Shown here one piece after another: positions 1 to 8,248 of a DNA stretch of 64,000 nt. Origin of the DNA: Deltaproteobacteria bacterium (GTDB taxonomy: Bacteria; Desulfobacterota; Binatia; UBA9968). Each line of letters starts with the position of its first letter. Within the stretch, counting starts at the first letter, position 1. The stretch spans positions 1 through 64,000 of the forward strand of contig JACQUW010000004.1 in NCBI GenBank assembly GCA_016210115.1, in the 5' to 3' direction. The notes below the pieces were generated by a model, which saw only the letters and a program-made list of their open reading frames with translations, did not search any database and had not been told where the DNA came from. The translations under genes were made by a program, and so were the position numbers.

Positions 1-269
1 CCGAGCGTGACAAGCGCAAGGGGCAAAGCATAAAGGCTAGCCCGGCGTAGGCAGCGGATACCTAATACATGGTGGAGGAACAGAACCAGAAACGCTCCCC
101 CCGAAAATCCGACGAGATAGATGTAGCTGCCAACCCACAAGCCCCAGGGAAGATAGCTGCCTAGGTTGAGATGCCTTTCACCATGAACCAGGCGATCCCA
201 GGCTCCGAATACTCCCAAAACCGTGAGCATGAGCAACAAGGGAATAAGTGCTTTATTAATTTTGAGCAT
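1..269 (-). CDS. NrfD/PsrC-like membrane subunit of a molybdoenzyme complex (5' part only)
   Basis: Only the first ~89 codons are in the window; the gene runs off the left edge. The translation begins MLKINKALIPLLLML, a first membrane segment, and is followed by LGSYLPWGLWVGSYIY, which is typical of NrfD/PsrC/HybB-type quinol-interacting membrane anchors, and then by a second hydrophobic segment. These proteins pass electrons between the quinone pool and a periplasmic Fe-S subunit. It starts 10 bp after the stop of the upstream Fe-S gene (279-1133), with an AGGAGA ribosome site just before the ATG, so the two are almost certainly one operon. The family call is secure; the exact subfamily cannot be decided from this fragment. 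Confidence 0.8.
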   Translation of the reverse strand, partial: MLKINKALIPLLLMLTVLGVFGAWDRLVHGERHLNLGSYLPWGLWVGSYIYLVGFSGGAFLVLFLHHVLGIRCLRRASLYALPLALVTL

Positions 270-278
270 TGGGTTCTC

Positions 279-1133
279 CTACATCCGGTAGTAAACCTTC
301 GGTTCAGTGCCAAGCTCTTCCTTCAGGCGTATCGAATTGGGCTTTGAAACAAGCTGAGAAACCAGGCTTTCTGGATCGTTTGCATCTCCGAAATACGTCG
401 CAGCGCCGATGCAAGTCGTAACACAAGCCGGGAGCATCCCGACCTCGAGACGATGGCTGCAGAAGTGGCATTTCCTGGCGTTCCCTACAGGGGACTTTGC
501 TTCCTCTCTGGGCCATTCCCGGCCATACTCGTAGCTGGGTAGTTTCTCGTACGCTTCCAGCTTGGGAGTTCCCTCGGTGTAAAATTCGCCAAAGTCATAG
601 GTGCGCGCGCTATAGGGGCAGGCGTGGAGACAATAGCGGCAGCCGATGCACTGGTTGTAGTTAATTTCGACGATGCCATCAGGCCTTTTATAGGTCGCTT
701 TTACGGGGCAGATGGATACGCACGGAGGGTTATCGCATTGCATGCAAGGTCTGGGAGTAAACCGGCGAGAGACATTTGGATAAGTGCCGATCTCCTCGTC
801 TATAACCGGACGATAGACAACACCCGGAGGTAACTTATTTTCGGCTACACATGCGATCGTGCAGGCAGAGCAACCGATGCACTTGCCAAGATCGATCACC
901 ATGACCCACTTTCTTTGCTCGATGGGCTTTTTTAATGCCCGATGGAGCTCCCGCTGCATGCGAAGCGCGGGACTCTCCCCCTCCGGTAGCTCAGGCAGCG
1001 GTTTTTGGGCCGGAGCCGCATCTGATTTTTCCTTTCCGGCTAATAACCCGGCTCCTATAACGGCACTTGCGACGATCCCTTTTAGAAACTTCCGCCTTTC
1101 TTCAGCGTTCTTGCGAGGCCTTAATCTTGCCAT
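279..1133 (-). CDS. Tat-exported 4Fe-4S electron-transfer subunit (DmsB/PsrB/NrfC type)
   Basis: This is a four-cluster ferredoxin-like subunit that carries electrons between a molybdopterin catalytic subunit and an NrfD anchor. I place the start at 1133 because CCAGGAGGTGGCT lies just upstream; a longer frame to 1184 has no such site. The 284-aa product starts with a twin-arginine signal (R13-R14-K-F-L, then a hydrophobic stretch). Cluster motifs follow: [11 protein letters not shown] (C85, C88, C91, C95), [26 protein letters not shown], and a last group [20 protein letters not shown]. The downstream partner is the NrfD-like gene at 1-269. No catalytic subunit is visible on this strand; the plus-strand molybdoenzyme at 2858 is a possible partner, although it has its own Fe-S gene. 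Confidence 0.88.
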   Translation of the reverse strand: MARLRPRKNAEERRKFLKGIVASAVIGAGLLAGKEKSDAAPAQKPLPELPEGESPALRMQRELHRALKKPIEQRKWVMVIDLGKCIGCSACTIACVAENKLPPGVVYRPVIDEEIGTYPNVSRRFTPRPCMQCDNPPCVSICPVKATYKRPDGIVEINYNQCIGCRYCLHACPYSARTYDFGEFYTEGTPKLEAYEKLPSYEYGREWPREEAKSPVGNARKCHFCSHRLEVGMLPACVTTCIGAATYFGDANDPESLVSQLVSKPNSIRLKEELGTEPKVYYRM

Positions 1134-2469
1134 AGCCACCTCCTGGATGGATTCATCTGGACAGAATCTTCTCGCTTTCGACACAGCAACCTAACACTGC
1201 GCGTTCCGTGTCTCTGAAGAGCTGAAACGCGGTATCTGTTCATGTACCAAAATCTCGGCACTTGCCGTCGCCGGACAGCCTGGGAACGGTCGCCGTGAAA
1301 GCCGTATTCCCAACCTCGTCCTAAACGGCCAAAGAGTTTCTGACAGTCAATTACACAGTCAAGCTTAAGCGTAAAACTCCTCTCCTGCCGCCGTCCCGAG
1401 GGAGGCAGTACGAGGCTTCCATCAAGTTCCAGCGCAAAGCCGCGATGAATCCCATGCTTCCCAACAGTGGTGTTCAGTGCTGGCCTTGTATGAGCTCCGT
1501 GCGAACTGTGATGTCATGGCCGAAATTTCTTTGACGGGAATGTCGATAGAACAGAGACCGTCCCCAGGCTCGTTGCCCAAGGAGGCACACATGAAAAAAA
1601 CGTGACCTGAACGGGATCAGGAAAGAGATCTTAATACTGGCGAGGTGGAAGTTGAGAACGTTGATCGACACTCGCTCAAGGCGGACAGAAAGAAATAAAC
1701 CAAGGATGCATACGAAGATTAAGATTGCCTTGGCCATCGACCCACTTATGTCATAGGTTCTCTCGAATCACGATTAAACGCGCCACTAGTGCAGACTGCA
1801 AGGCTTCGTCCAGAAATGCCTTGCATGTTGCAATTTGCAAAGCTCAAGCCAAATTTGTTTTGAGTAGTACCTCTATCGAGCTTCAATGGTCTGTTAGAGT
1901 CGAGCACGAAAATGCAGAAAAAACTTGCAGGAAAACAACACCTTGTGTTCTGTTGAGTGTTGGTCGAAGATGAGTTGTTTTATGCAGGGGCAATAAAACG
2001 CTGGCCAGGTATTGAGCTGTTTTCCCAGAATTTGGAAAGATTTCAAATTTTCCTTACGCCTTTAGGGGTATCCATCTCTCACCCCTCACCTTCGTCCTCT
2101 CCCGTCGAGGGAGAGGAAAAAGAATCGCACCGCTAGTTTAATAGATACGCGATGAGATAGTTTAAAGTTAATTTGGACAGCAATGGGATTGACGAAAAAT
2201 TTTCCAATACTTTGGAAAGACCCGAAAGTTTGTTGCACAGCCAAGAAATCTCACGGCTGAGTTTCGCGGATGCAGCAGGCAAATCAGCGTTCGTCTGCCA
2301 CACATTGGGCCGCAAAAGGACAAGGAAAGCACACAGGTATTTAGCAATTGTCAAGAACAGCGGTGGGTGAAGCGTCTGGTCAAAATACCCGGTCGTACAT
2401 ACCAGATCGAAGGCATGTTTTTTGCTGTTTCGCGATGGAAGACTGCAATACCCTCGCGAGGAGGTAGCT
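1134..2469. other. 1.3-kb gene-poor intergenic region between divergent molybdoenzyme-type operons
   Basis: No open frame here has a convincing ribosome site or recognisable family. It must contain the promoters of the leftward Fe-S/NrfD operon and of the rightward cluster starting at 2470. One weak candidate is a minus-strand frame ending at 1474 and starting at 1737 whose first ~20 residues are hydrophobic, but its remainder looks random. An imperfect hairpin repeat lies at 2078-2121 (listed separately). The region is AT-richer than the flanking genes. Confidence 0.5.
2078..2121. repeat. dispersed hairpin repeat (CTCACCCC...CCTCTCCC/GGGAGAGG type)
   Basis: The tract reads CTCACCCCTCACC, then CCTCTCCC (2096-2103), a GTCGA loop and GGGAGAGG (2109-2116), then a run of A. 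The 8-bp stem is perfect. Sequences of this style are, from memory, common dispersed palindromic repeats in many proteobacterial-type genomes. Read leftward it ends in a T-run and could also act as a terminator. A related GC hairpin occurs at 61503-61519. Confidence 0.55.
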
Positions 2470-2736
2470 ATGAACGCCGCGCTTATGACGATGACCGTCG
2501 TTGTCGGGCTGGGACTTGTCTATGTGTTGCTGCCCCTGGTGGTTCACACTTTCCAACGCTACTGCTCCAAAAGGATCTTACAATGTCCTGAGACTCAAGA
2601 AACGGTGCAGGTCGAAATCGACCCCCGCCGGGCTGCGTTTTCTTCCGCATTCGGAAGACCGCTACTCAGAGTTACCAACTGCACTTTGTGGCCCAAGAGA
2701 AAAGGCTGCCACCAGGAGTGCACGAGATCCGCGTGA
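2470..2736 (+). CDS. small single-TM protein with conserved Cys/Trp motif, unknown function
   Basis: This 88-aa protein starts at the ATG preceded by GAGGAGGTAGCT. Residues ~5-27 form one membrane segment (MTMTVVVGLGLVYVLLPLVV), followed by a soluble tail with four cysteines in the pattern KRILQCPET...VTNCTLWP..KGCHQEC. I recall similar short proteins with a CPETG...CS.WPE..GC..C arrangement in deltaproteobacterial genomes but cannot name a function. The spacing suggests metal or Fe-S binding, or a redox pair, facing one side of the membrane. It is ~120 bp upstream of, and co-directional with, the molybdoenzyme cluster. Relative to the homologues I remember, the C-terminus may be clipped shortly after the last cysteine. 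Confidence 0.6.
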   Translation: MNAALMTMTVVVGLGLVYVLLPLVVHTFQRYCSKRILQCPETQETVQVEIDPRRAAFSSAFGRPLLRVTNCTLWPKRKGCHQECTRSA

Positions 2737-2857
2737 CGCTTTCCAAGCGTCAAAAAGATTATCCCGTCCAGATTCCGTCTATGGGCCACGACCTCAGGGC
2801 TCGCCCTTCATCAAAAACTTCTGCACATCCAAGCTGAACAGAAGATAAGAGGTGATT

Positions 2858-5236
2858 ATGGTAGCCAACGCTTCTCTGAACGTCGGGCAGAACGGCATAG
2901 AAAAGGTCTTTACCTACTGCATTCACTGCGCGGCTTTGTGCGGTGTTATCGCTTATGTGAAAGAGGGTCATTTGATCAAGGTCGAGGGAGATCCCGACAC
3001 CCTTAAGAATGCCGGCACCCTTTGCCCGAAGGGGCTTTCGGCGAAGCAAGAGATCTATCACCCGGACCGGCTCAAGTACCCCATGAAGCGCAGCAACCCA
3101 AAGTCGGCTGCCGATCCGGGTTGGGTGAGGATTAGCTGGAACGAGGCTTTGAATACGATCGCCGCCAAGATGAAAGAGATCCGAGATCGTGATGGGCCCC
3201 AGGCTTTTTTCTTCCAAAAGGGCTCCACCGATGGCTCGCCGGGAGCCGAATGGTACAGATTTTTCTATCGGCTTTCGGCTCTATACGGTAGTCCCAACCA
3301 TGGTGGCACGGGACATATCTGCTGCTACAGTCGAAGCTGCCCCGGGCTTCCAACGCATTTGGGCGGCAAAGGCCTTCACCCGGCAATCGATTATGCCAAA
3401 ACGAATCTTATTTTCCTCGTTGGCTACAACATTCTCCACACGAAACCACCCCTTGCCCGGAAAGTTTTAGACGCGAAACAGCGCGGCGCCAAGCTGATCG
3501 TGGTGGATCCTGTGCTTTCACCAACCGCAGCGAAAGCCGATATCTGGCTTGCTTTGCGTCCGGGAACTGACTTGGCCCTGTTTCTCGCCATGCATCACGT
3601 GATCATTCGTGAGCGGCTCTACGATTCTGAATTTCTAGCCTCCTGGACGAACGCGCCTTTTTTGGTGCGGGACGACAATGGGCTGTTTTTAAGGGAAGGC
3701 AGCGCCTACGTGGTGTGGGACTCCGCAACCGGTAAACCATCTCCCGCAGACCCCTGGCTCGCGGCGGGGGCAAAGCCGGCGCTGAATGGATCGTTTTCCG
3801 TGGACGGAACCCGCTGCAGGCCGGCCTGGCAGCTTTTTTCCGAGATGGTCGATCAGTGTACGCCCGAATGGGCCCAGGAGATTGCCTGGGTCTCCGCAGA
3901 AGATATACGCAGGGTCGCCCGGCTTTTCGCCACCACCAAACCTGCCAGCATGGATTGGTATAACGGCTTACATCGTAGCAACAACGGATTCTCAACAGCC
4001 GTGGCTTTGGCTCTTCTCGCAGTTGCAACGGGGAACTTGGATGTTCCCGGAGGGCTCACGTTTGAATCCGATGTCTTGTTCAAAGATGTCAAAGGATCTC
4101 ACTACCTGCCCAAAGACTGGCTCCAAAAGAGTCTGGTGGCAGCGGCGGGATTCAAGGCCCGAGAGTACAACAGGGAGTATGTGGGACCGATGAACCTGGT
4201 GGCGGATGCGATTCTTACCGGCAGGCCCTACCCCATCAAAGGAATGCTTGCCCTCGCTTCCGGAGTTGGAACGTCAAACCCAAACTCAAAAAAGATGACC
4301 GATGCCTTAAGACGCTTGGAGTTCCTGGCTGTAGGAGACATCTGGAAAACGCCGGCCATGGATACGGCCGACATCATTCTACCCTGCGCCACCCACTGGG
4401 AATCGGAATTTGTGAACTACAACGCGCCTTATCTCATGTACCGGCGCCCCGTTGTGAAACCTCAACACGAAGCCTGGCCGGACATAAAAATCGTTTTTGA
4501 GCTGGCGAAAAGGCTTGGATATGAGAAAGAGTTCTGGGACGGAGATATTAAAACGGCTTTTAACGAGATGCTTCAGCCTCTCAACGTAACCGTCGAAGGA
4601 CTGGCGGCCTCCCCGCGCGGCATACGGTATTCCCCGCCCGAGTTACATTACTCTAAGTATGCAGCCATAGACGAAAAGACCGGCAAGCCGAAAGGCGTCG
4701 CCACTCCTACCGGAAAACTCGAAATCTACTCGGAAAAGCTCAAAACACTTGGCTACGATCCCTTGCCCTATTGGAAGGAGCCTGAGCCCGGACCGGTAAC
4801 CACGCCTGAGCTGTTCCGGAAATTCCCTTTGATTTTAAGCAGCGGATTTAAACCCATGCACTGGCTTCACGGACAGTTGCGAGCTGTGCCGTGGCTGAGA
4901 GAATGTGAGCAGGAGCCTCGCGTCTGGATCAATCGCAGGACTGCGGGCGAGCTTGGAATTCGGGACAGCGATATGGTCGTCGTAGAAACTCCTAAGCGCG
5001 ATGGAACCCTGCAAGGCTCTGTGCGGCTTAAGGCTCACCTCACCGAATCGGTCCAATGCAAGGTTATTTACGTTCCCTATGGTTGGTGGCAAGGCTGTAG
5101 TGCCCTCGAAATAAAGGACTCCGGACACCTCGACGGCTCCGCCAATGTCAACAATCTCTACGATGACTCATTTACGGATCCAGTGAGCGGAACTATCGGA
5201 ATGGTTTCCTATCCTTGCCGGATCAGAAAGGAGTGA
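2858..5236 (+). CDS. molybdopterin (Mo/W) oxidoreductase, DMSO-reductase superfamily, acetylene hydratase/transhydroxylase-like
   Basis: This is the large catalytic subunit, 792 aa, binding a bis-molybdopterin guanine dinucleotide and one 4Fe-4S cluster. I start it at ATG 2858 because AAGAGGTG sits 5 nt upstream; a GTG at 2852 would overlap that site. The cluster motif CIHCAALC plus a later Cys gives C21, C24, C28 and C56. Around C155-C156 (GHICCYSRSCPG) is the position where acetylene hydratase has its W-ligating cysteine. Later blocks such as YPIKGMLALASG, TADIILPCATHWE and GVATPTGKLEIYSEKL follow the same layout. No Tat signal is visible, so it is probably cytoplasmic. It is followed 4 bp later by an Fe-S subunit and then by a CoA ligase. 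The substrate is unknown: it could be a non-redox hydratase or transhydroxylase, or a true oxidoreductase. Confidence 0.85.
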   Translation: MVANASLNVGQNGIEKVFTYCIHCAALCGVIAYVKEGHLIKVEGDPDTLKNAGTLCPKGLSAKQEIYHPDRLKYPMKRSNPKSAADPGWVRISWNEALNTIAAKMKEIRDRDGPQAFFFQKGSTDGSPGAEWYRFFYRLSALYGSPNHGGTGHICCYSRSCPGLPTHLGGKGLHPAIDYAKTNLIFLVGYNILHTKPPLARKVLDAKQRGAKLIVVDPVLSPTAAKADIWLALRPGTDLALFLAMHHVIIRERLYDSEFLASWTNAPFLVRDDNGLFLREGSAYVVWDSATGKPSPADPWLAAGAKPALNGSFSVDGTRCRPAWQLFSEMVDQCTPEWAQEIAWVSAEDIRRVARLFATTKPASMDWYNGLHRSNNGFSTAVALALLAVATGNLDVPGGLTFESDVLFKDVKGSHYLPKDWLQKSLVAAAGFKAREYNREYVGPMNLVADAILTGRPYPIKGMLALASGVGTSNPNSKKMTDALRRLEFLAVGDIWKTPAMDTADIILPCATHWESEFVNYNAPYLMYRRPVVKPQHEAWPDIKIVFELAKRLGYEKEFWDGDIKTAFNEMLQPLNVTVEGLAASPRGIRYSPPELHYSKYAAIDEKTGKPKGVATPTGKLEIYSEKLKTLGYDPLPYWKEPEPGPVTTPELFRKFPLILSSGFKPMHWLHGQLRAVPWLRECEQEPRVWINRRTAGELGIRDSDMVVVETPKRDGTLQGSVRLKAHLTESVQCKVIYVPYGWWQGCSALEIKDSGHLDGSANVNNLYDDSFTDPVSGTIGMVSYPCRIRKE

Positions 5237-5240
5237 GACC

Positions 5241-5864
5241 GTGTCGCGATATGGCTTAGCCATCGATGTGGACCGGTGCACAGGCTGCTACGCCTGTCTG
5301 GTCGCCTGTAAATCTGAGAACTCCACCGCGCCGGGGGTTTTCTGGATCCGAATAGAAGAAAAAGAGGCCGGGGAATATCCCGACGTTTCTAGAAACTACA
5401 TCCCGATGCTCTGCATGCAATGCGGTGAAATGCCCTGCGCGCAGGGTTGTCCCACCGATGCGATATCTAGAGACAGCACCGGGGTAATAATTATCGACCC
5501 GGAAAAATGCATCTGCGAGACAACGAAGCCTTGCACTGCGGCTTGTCCCTTCGGCGTGCTTACAGCGAATGACGGGAAAAAGTCTTACTTTCCCGATTAT
5601 CTCACCCCCTTCGAAAAGGAGGCTTCCGCAGCTCATCCCCAGGGGGTTGTGGAGAAGTGCGACCTTTGCTATCAGAGAATTACCTCAGGTCGTCTCCCAG
5701 CCTGTGTGCAAACCTGCCCTACACAGGCGATCATTTTTGGCGATCTCGAGGAACGCGAGAGCAACTTAGCGCGCCTTGTATTTGGCGGGAATGCTGAAGC
5801 CTTAAACCCGGAGCCTAAAGTTGATCCGTCTGTCTTTTATATAAAGAGAAGGAAAATACATTAG
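5241..5864 (+). CDS. 4Fe-4S electron-transfer subunit of the 2858-5236 molybdoenzyme
   Basis: A 207-aa polyferredoxin with a GTG start 4 bp after the catalytic subunit's stop and an AAGGAG site inside the end of that gene, so the pair is translationally tight. It has four cysteine groups: CTGCYACLVAC, CMQCGEMPCAQGCP, CICETTKPCTAACP and CDLCYQRITSGRLPACVQTCP. The third group is odd: instead of CxxCxxCxxxCP it reads CxCx5CxxxCP, so its geometry or cluster may differ. There is no signal peptide, matching a cytoplasmic catalytic partner. The family is the DmsB/PhsB/transhydroxylase small-subunit group. Confidence 0.88.
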   Translation: MSRYGLAIDVDRCTGCYACLVACKSENSTAPGVFWIRIEEKEAGEYPDVSRNYIPMLCMQCGEMPCAQGCPTDAISRDSTGVIIIDPEKCICETTKPCTAACPFGVLTANDGKKSYFPDYLTPFEKEASAAHPQGVVEKCDLCYQRITSGRLPACVQTCPTQAIIFGDLEERESNLARLVFGGNAEALNPEPKVDPSVFYIKRRKIH

Positions 5865-5879
5865 CAGGGCTGAAGGTCC

Positions 5880-7229
5880 ATGAAAACAGAGCTGCCCCAC
5901 GGCTACTGGAATCCAAAAATTGAGCTGATGCCGAAAGGCCAACTCAAGCGGCTTCAGCTGAGACGGTTGGAAGCTGCGCTCCGATACGCCTGGGAAAGCT
6001 CCCCGTATTATCGCAGCCTGATGAAAAAACATGGCGTTGCGCTTGAAACGATCACCACACTGGAAGACTTTTTTCGCAGTTTTCCCGTTACCCGTCGAGA
6101 GGACTTGAACCGGGACCAGCTGGAAAATCCCCCGTTTGGAACGCGGCTGGCAGTGCCCTTAGAAAACCCTCTGAGATATCATGCTACGTCCGGGACCACC
6201 GGCCAACCGGCCGTAAGAGCTTTCGACACTGAAAGGGACTGGATCTGGGGCGCTGATGCCTGGGCCACAAGTCTCTACAATTTCGGCGTCAGGCCAAATG
6301 ATGTGGTCATGATAGCATTTGGCTACGGCTCCTTTATCGGATTCTGGGGCGCTCATTACGCTTTTGAAAAAATCGGCTGCAGGGTCCACCCGACCGGTTC
6401 TATGGACACAAAAACCAGGATCCAGATGATCCTGGATCTGGGGATAACGGTCCTTTGCTGCACTCCTTCCTATGCCATCAGGATTCTCCACGTCGCCGGC
6501 GAAGAAGGAATAGACCTGGCCGCCAGATCACGGCTGAACATGATCGTTGTAGCCGGCGAGCCGGGGGCCTCGATCAAGTCCACGAAGGATATTATCGAGA
6601 AGGGTTTTAACGCTCATTTAGGCGACTTCATGGGAACCACCGAGACGGCCGGGATGATCGCTTCCACGTGCTCCAGACTCTGTGGAGGACTCCACATCAA
6701 CGAGGATCGCTACCTCACCGAAGTTGTCGATCCGGATAACCTCAAACCCGTAGGTTACGGGAAGAGAGGGATGATGGTCGTGACCCCACTAATTAAAGAG
6801 GCCATGCCTCTTTTTCGCTATGCGACGAACGACATTGTAATTCTGGAAAGGAGCAATGTCTGTCGCTGCGGTCGGACTCTTGACCTGTTTATGGGTGGGA
6901 TCCTGGGCCGCTATGACGACATGGTAAAGGTCAGAGGAGTTCAGTTGACCCCTCAAATGATTGAGGAGATCGTCAGAAGCTTTCCGGAAGTCGAAGAATT
7001 CTTTACGACGGCGGAAATTCGGGACGGTCTGGACATCCTCTTGATCCGATTTGAGGTGAAAAAGGACGTGAATTCTCAATTAGCCGAGCACATTTGCCGT
7101 CAGATCAAAGCAAGCACCAAGCAAAACCTTGGGCTCTCCCCCGAGGTGGCCGTAGAGCCTTATAACTCGCTGCCCCGATTCGAGTTAAAGGCCAGGCGTT
7201 TTAAGGATTTGCGGAATAAAAGCAATTAA
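5880..7229 (+). CDS. phenylacetate-CoA ligase-like (PaaK family) AMP-forming enzyme
   Basis: A 449-aa adenylate-forming enzyme that would activate an aromatic or related carboxylic acid to its CoA thioester using ATP. The ATP-binding loop YHATSGTTGQP is at residues 100-110; the core includes LGDFMGTTETAGM, and the C-terminal PaaK-type domain begins near LGRYDDMVKVRGVQLTP. Length fits the family (~430-450). It lies 15 bp after the Fe-S subunit, same strand, so it is likely in the same operon as the molybdoenzyme. That pairing suggests a pathway in which the Mo/W enzyme makes or modifies an acid that is then CoA-activated, or the reverse order. The substrate cannot be read from sequence. Confidence 0.87.
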   Translation: MKTELPHGYWNPKIELMPKGQLKRLQLRRLEAALRYAWESSPYYRSLMKKHGVALETITTLEDFFRSFPVTRREDLNRDQLENPPFGTRLAVPLENPLRYHATSGTTGQPAVRAFDTERDWIWGADAWATSLYNFGVRPNDVVMIAFGYGSFIGFWGAHYAFEKIGCRVHPTGSMDTKTRIQMILDLGITVLCCTPSYAIRILHVAGEEGIDLAARSRLNMIVVAGEPGASIKSTKDIIEKGFNAHLGDFMGTTETAGMIASTCSRLCGGLHINEDRYLTEVVDPDNLKPVGYGKRGMMVVTPLIKEAMPLFRYATNDIVILERSNVCRCGRTLDLFMGGILGRYDDMVKVRGVQLTPQMIEEIVRSFPEVEEFFTTAEIRDGLDILLIRFEVKKDVNSQLAEHICRQIKASTKQNLGLSPEVAVEPYNSLPRFELKARRFKDLRNKSN

Positions 7230-7247
7230 GAGTCTCGAGAAACTCAT

Positions 7248-7427
7248 ATGGCCAAACAAACAACGCTCAGCCGGGAAGACGAAACAAAGCTTCTTTCGGC
7301 GTACAAGGTGCTGGAAGAGTTCTCCGACCATGAATTGCCCGTCCTAAGTTTCAATTGCCGCAAGGCTAAGAATGAGCTGTGGCAGGCTCTATTCGAACTC
7401 GATCTTCTTCCCGAAAAAGAACCATAA
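7248..7427 (+). CDS. small hypothetical protein (59 aa) in the molybdoenzyme/CoA-ligase operon
   Basis: The frame starts at ATG 7248, 18 bp after the CoA ligase stop, and ends at TAA 7425-7427. The product (MAKQTTLSREDETKLLSAYK...) is charged, soluble, mostly helical in appearance, with one cysteine and a C-terminus rich in acidic residues and Pro. I do not recognise a family. Its close spacing and shared strand suggest co-expression with the upstream enzymes. The ribosome site is weak, so it depends on context more than on its own signals. Confidence 0.5.
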   Translation: MAKQTTLSREDETKLLSAYKVLEEFSDHELPVLSFNCRKAKNELWQALFELDLLPEKEP

Positions 7428-7584
7428 CTCCCGCCGGTCTCCGGCTCCCCGAACGCCCGCGCATCGGGTCCAGGATTTGGGCCGTGTATCTCGGGCGCCA
7501 CTTTCTATCGGTTGCAATGGCACGTTCTTTGCCACTCTAGATGATAACTTTCTCGATTCATCAACAAGAAGAAACGGAGGCAAC

Positions 7585-8073
7585 ATGTTCTGGACTGCGT
7601 TGAAAAGGCGTGGAAGTCGGCTGCTGCAATCTCTGCCTCATGATAGGCGAAAAGAACTTTTGTCATTGCTTTGCCGGGAATACATCGAAGAAACGAAAAC
7701 CTCGATGCAGTATCGGCGCCATGCGCAGCGGATGCGTTATCCGCAGTTTCGTGAAAGATTGCTGCGGATCGCCGAAGAAGAACAGAAGCATGCCCAGTGG
7801 CTGGAGAAAAGGGTTACGGCTCTTGGAGGAGAGGTTCCGCGCATCTCGTTTGCTCCAGAGGACGGGTGGAACAGTTGGGAGCAATTGCGTCTCGACCTTG
7901 ACGAGGAAAAGCGCTGCATATGGGACCTGGAAGACCAGCTAATAATACTTGATCAAATCGACCCTGAGACTGCAAAGCTCCTACGTCGCATCCTTGAGGA
8001 GGAGATAAATCACCGCGAGACAATCACAGACATGTTGATACGGAGTGATCCGCAGGCCGAACGGCCCGTTTAG
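7585..8073 (+). CDS. ferritin-like diiron protein (bacterioferritin/rubrerythrin-type four-helix bundle)
   Basis: This 162-aa protein starts at ATG 7585 with ACGGAGG 5 nt upstream; a longer in-frame extension to 7372 lacks such a site. The metal-type residues lie in helices: EYIEETKTSMQYRRHA, AEEEQKHAQWLEKR (an E-x-x-H pair) and EEEINHRETITDML (a second E-x-x-H pair). The pattern matches ferritin-like domain proteins that store iron, or detoxify peroxide at a diiron centre. Its N-terminus (WTALKRRGSRLLQSLPHDRR) is basic and amphipathic rather than a signal peptide. It is co-directional with the molybdoenzyme cluster but ~157 bp away, so possibly a separate transcript. Confidence 0.75.
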   Translation: MFWTALKRRGSRLLQSLPHDRRKELLSLLCREYIEETKTSMQYRRHAQRMRYPQFRERLLRIAEEEQKHAQWLEKRVTALGGEVPRISFAPEDGWNSWEQLRLDLDEEKRCIWDLEDQLIILDQIDPETAKLLRRILEEEINHRETITDMLIRSDPQAERPV

Positions 8074-8248
8074 GGATCTGGGCCGGAGCCTAACGATGAG
8101 AACAGCATCTTCATAATCTTAAGTCAGAGAAGTTCTCACTGTTGCGACCGCAGCCTTGACATAGGTTCCAGGAATGCGACGAGTAACGCGCGGGTGGTTA
8201 TCGATCTGCCTCTTTTTCTGCTTCATATTGCGTTGCGCCGGGCGGAGA

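Noticed and set aside
1474-1737. Minus-strand 87-aa frame with a hydrophobic start, reminiscent of small LapA-type membrane proteins
   Set aside because: Only the first ~20 residues are protein-like; the rest is random-looking, no ribosome site, and neither adjacent frame supplies a convincing LapA continuation.
2133-2370. Overlapping open frames on both strands between the hairpin repeat and the Cys-rich membrane gene
   Set aside because: No ribosome site, no family likeness, and the two frames are mutually exclusive; probably chance openness.
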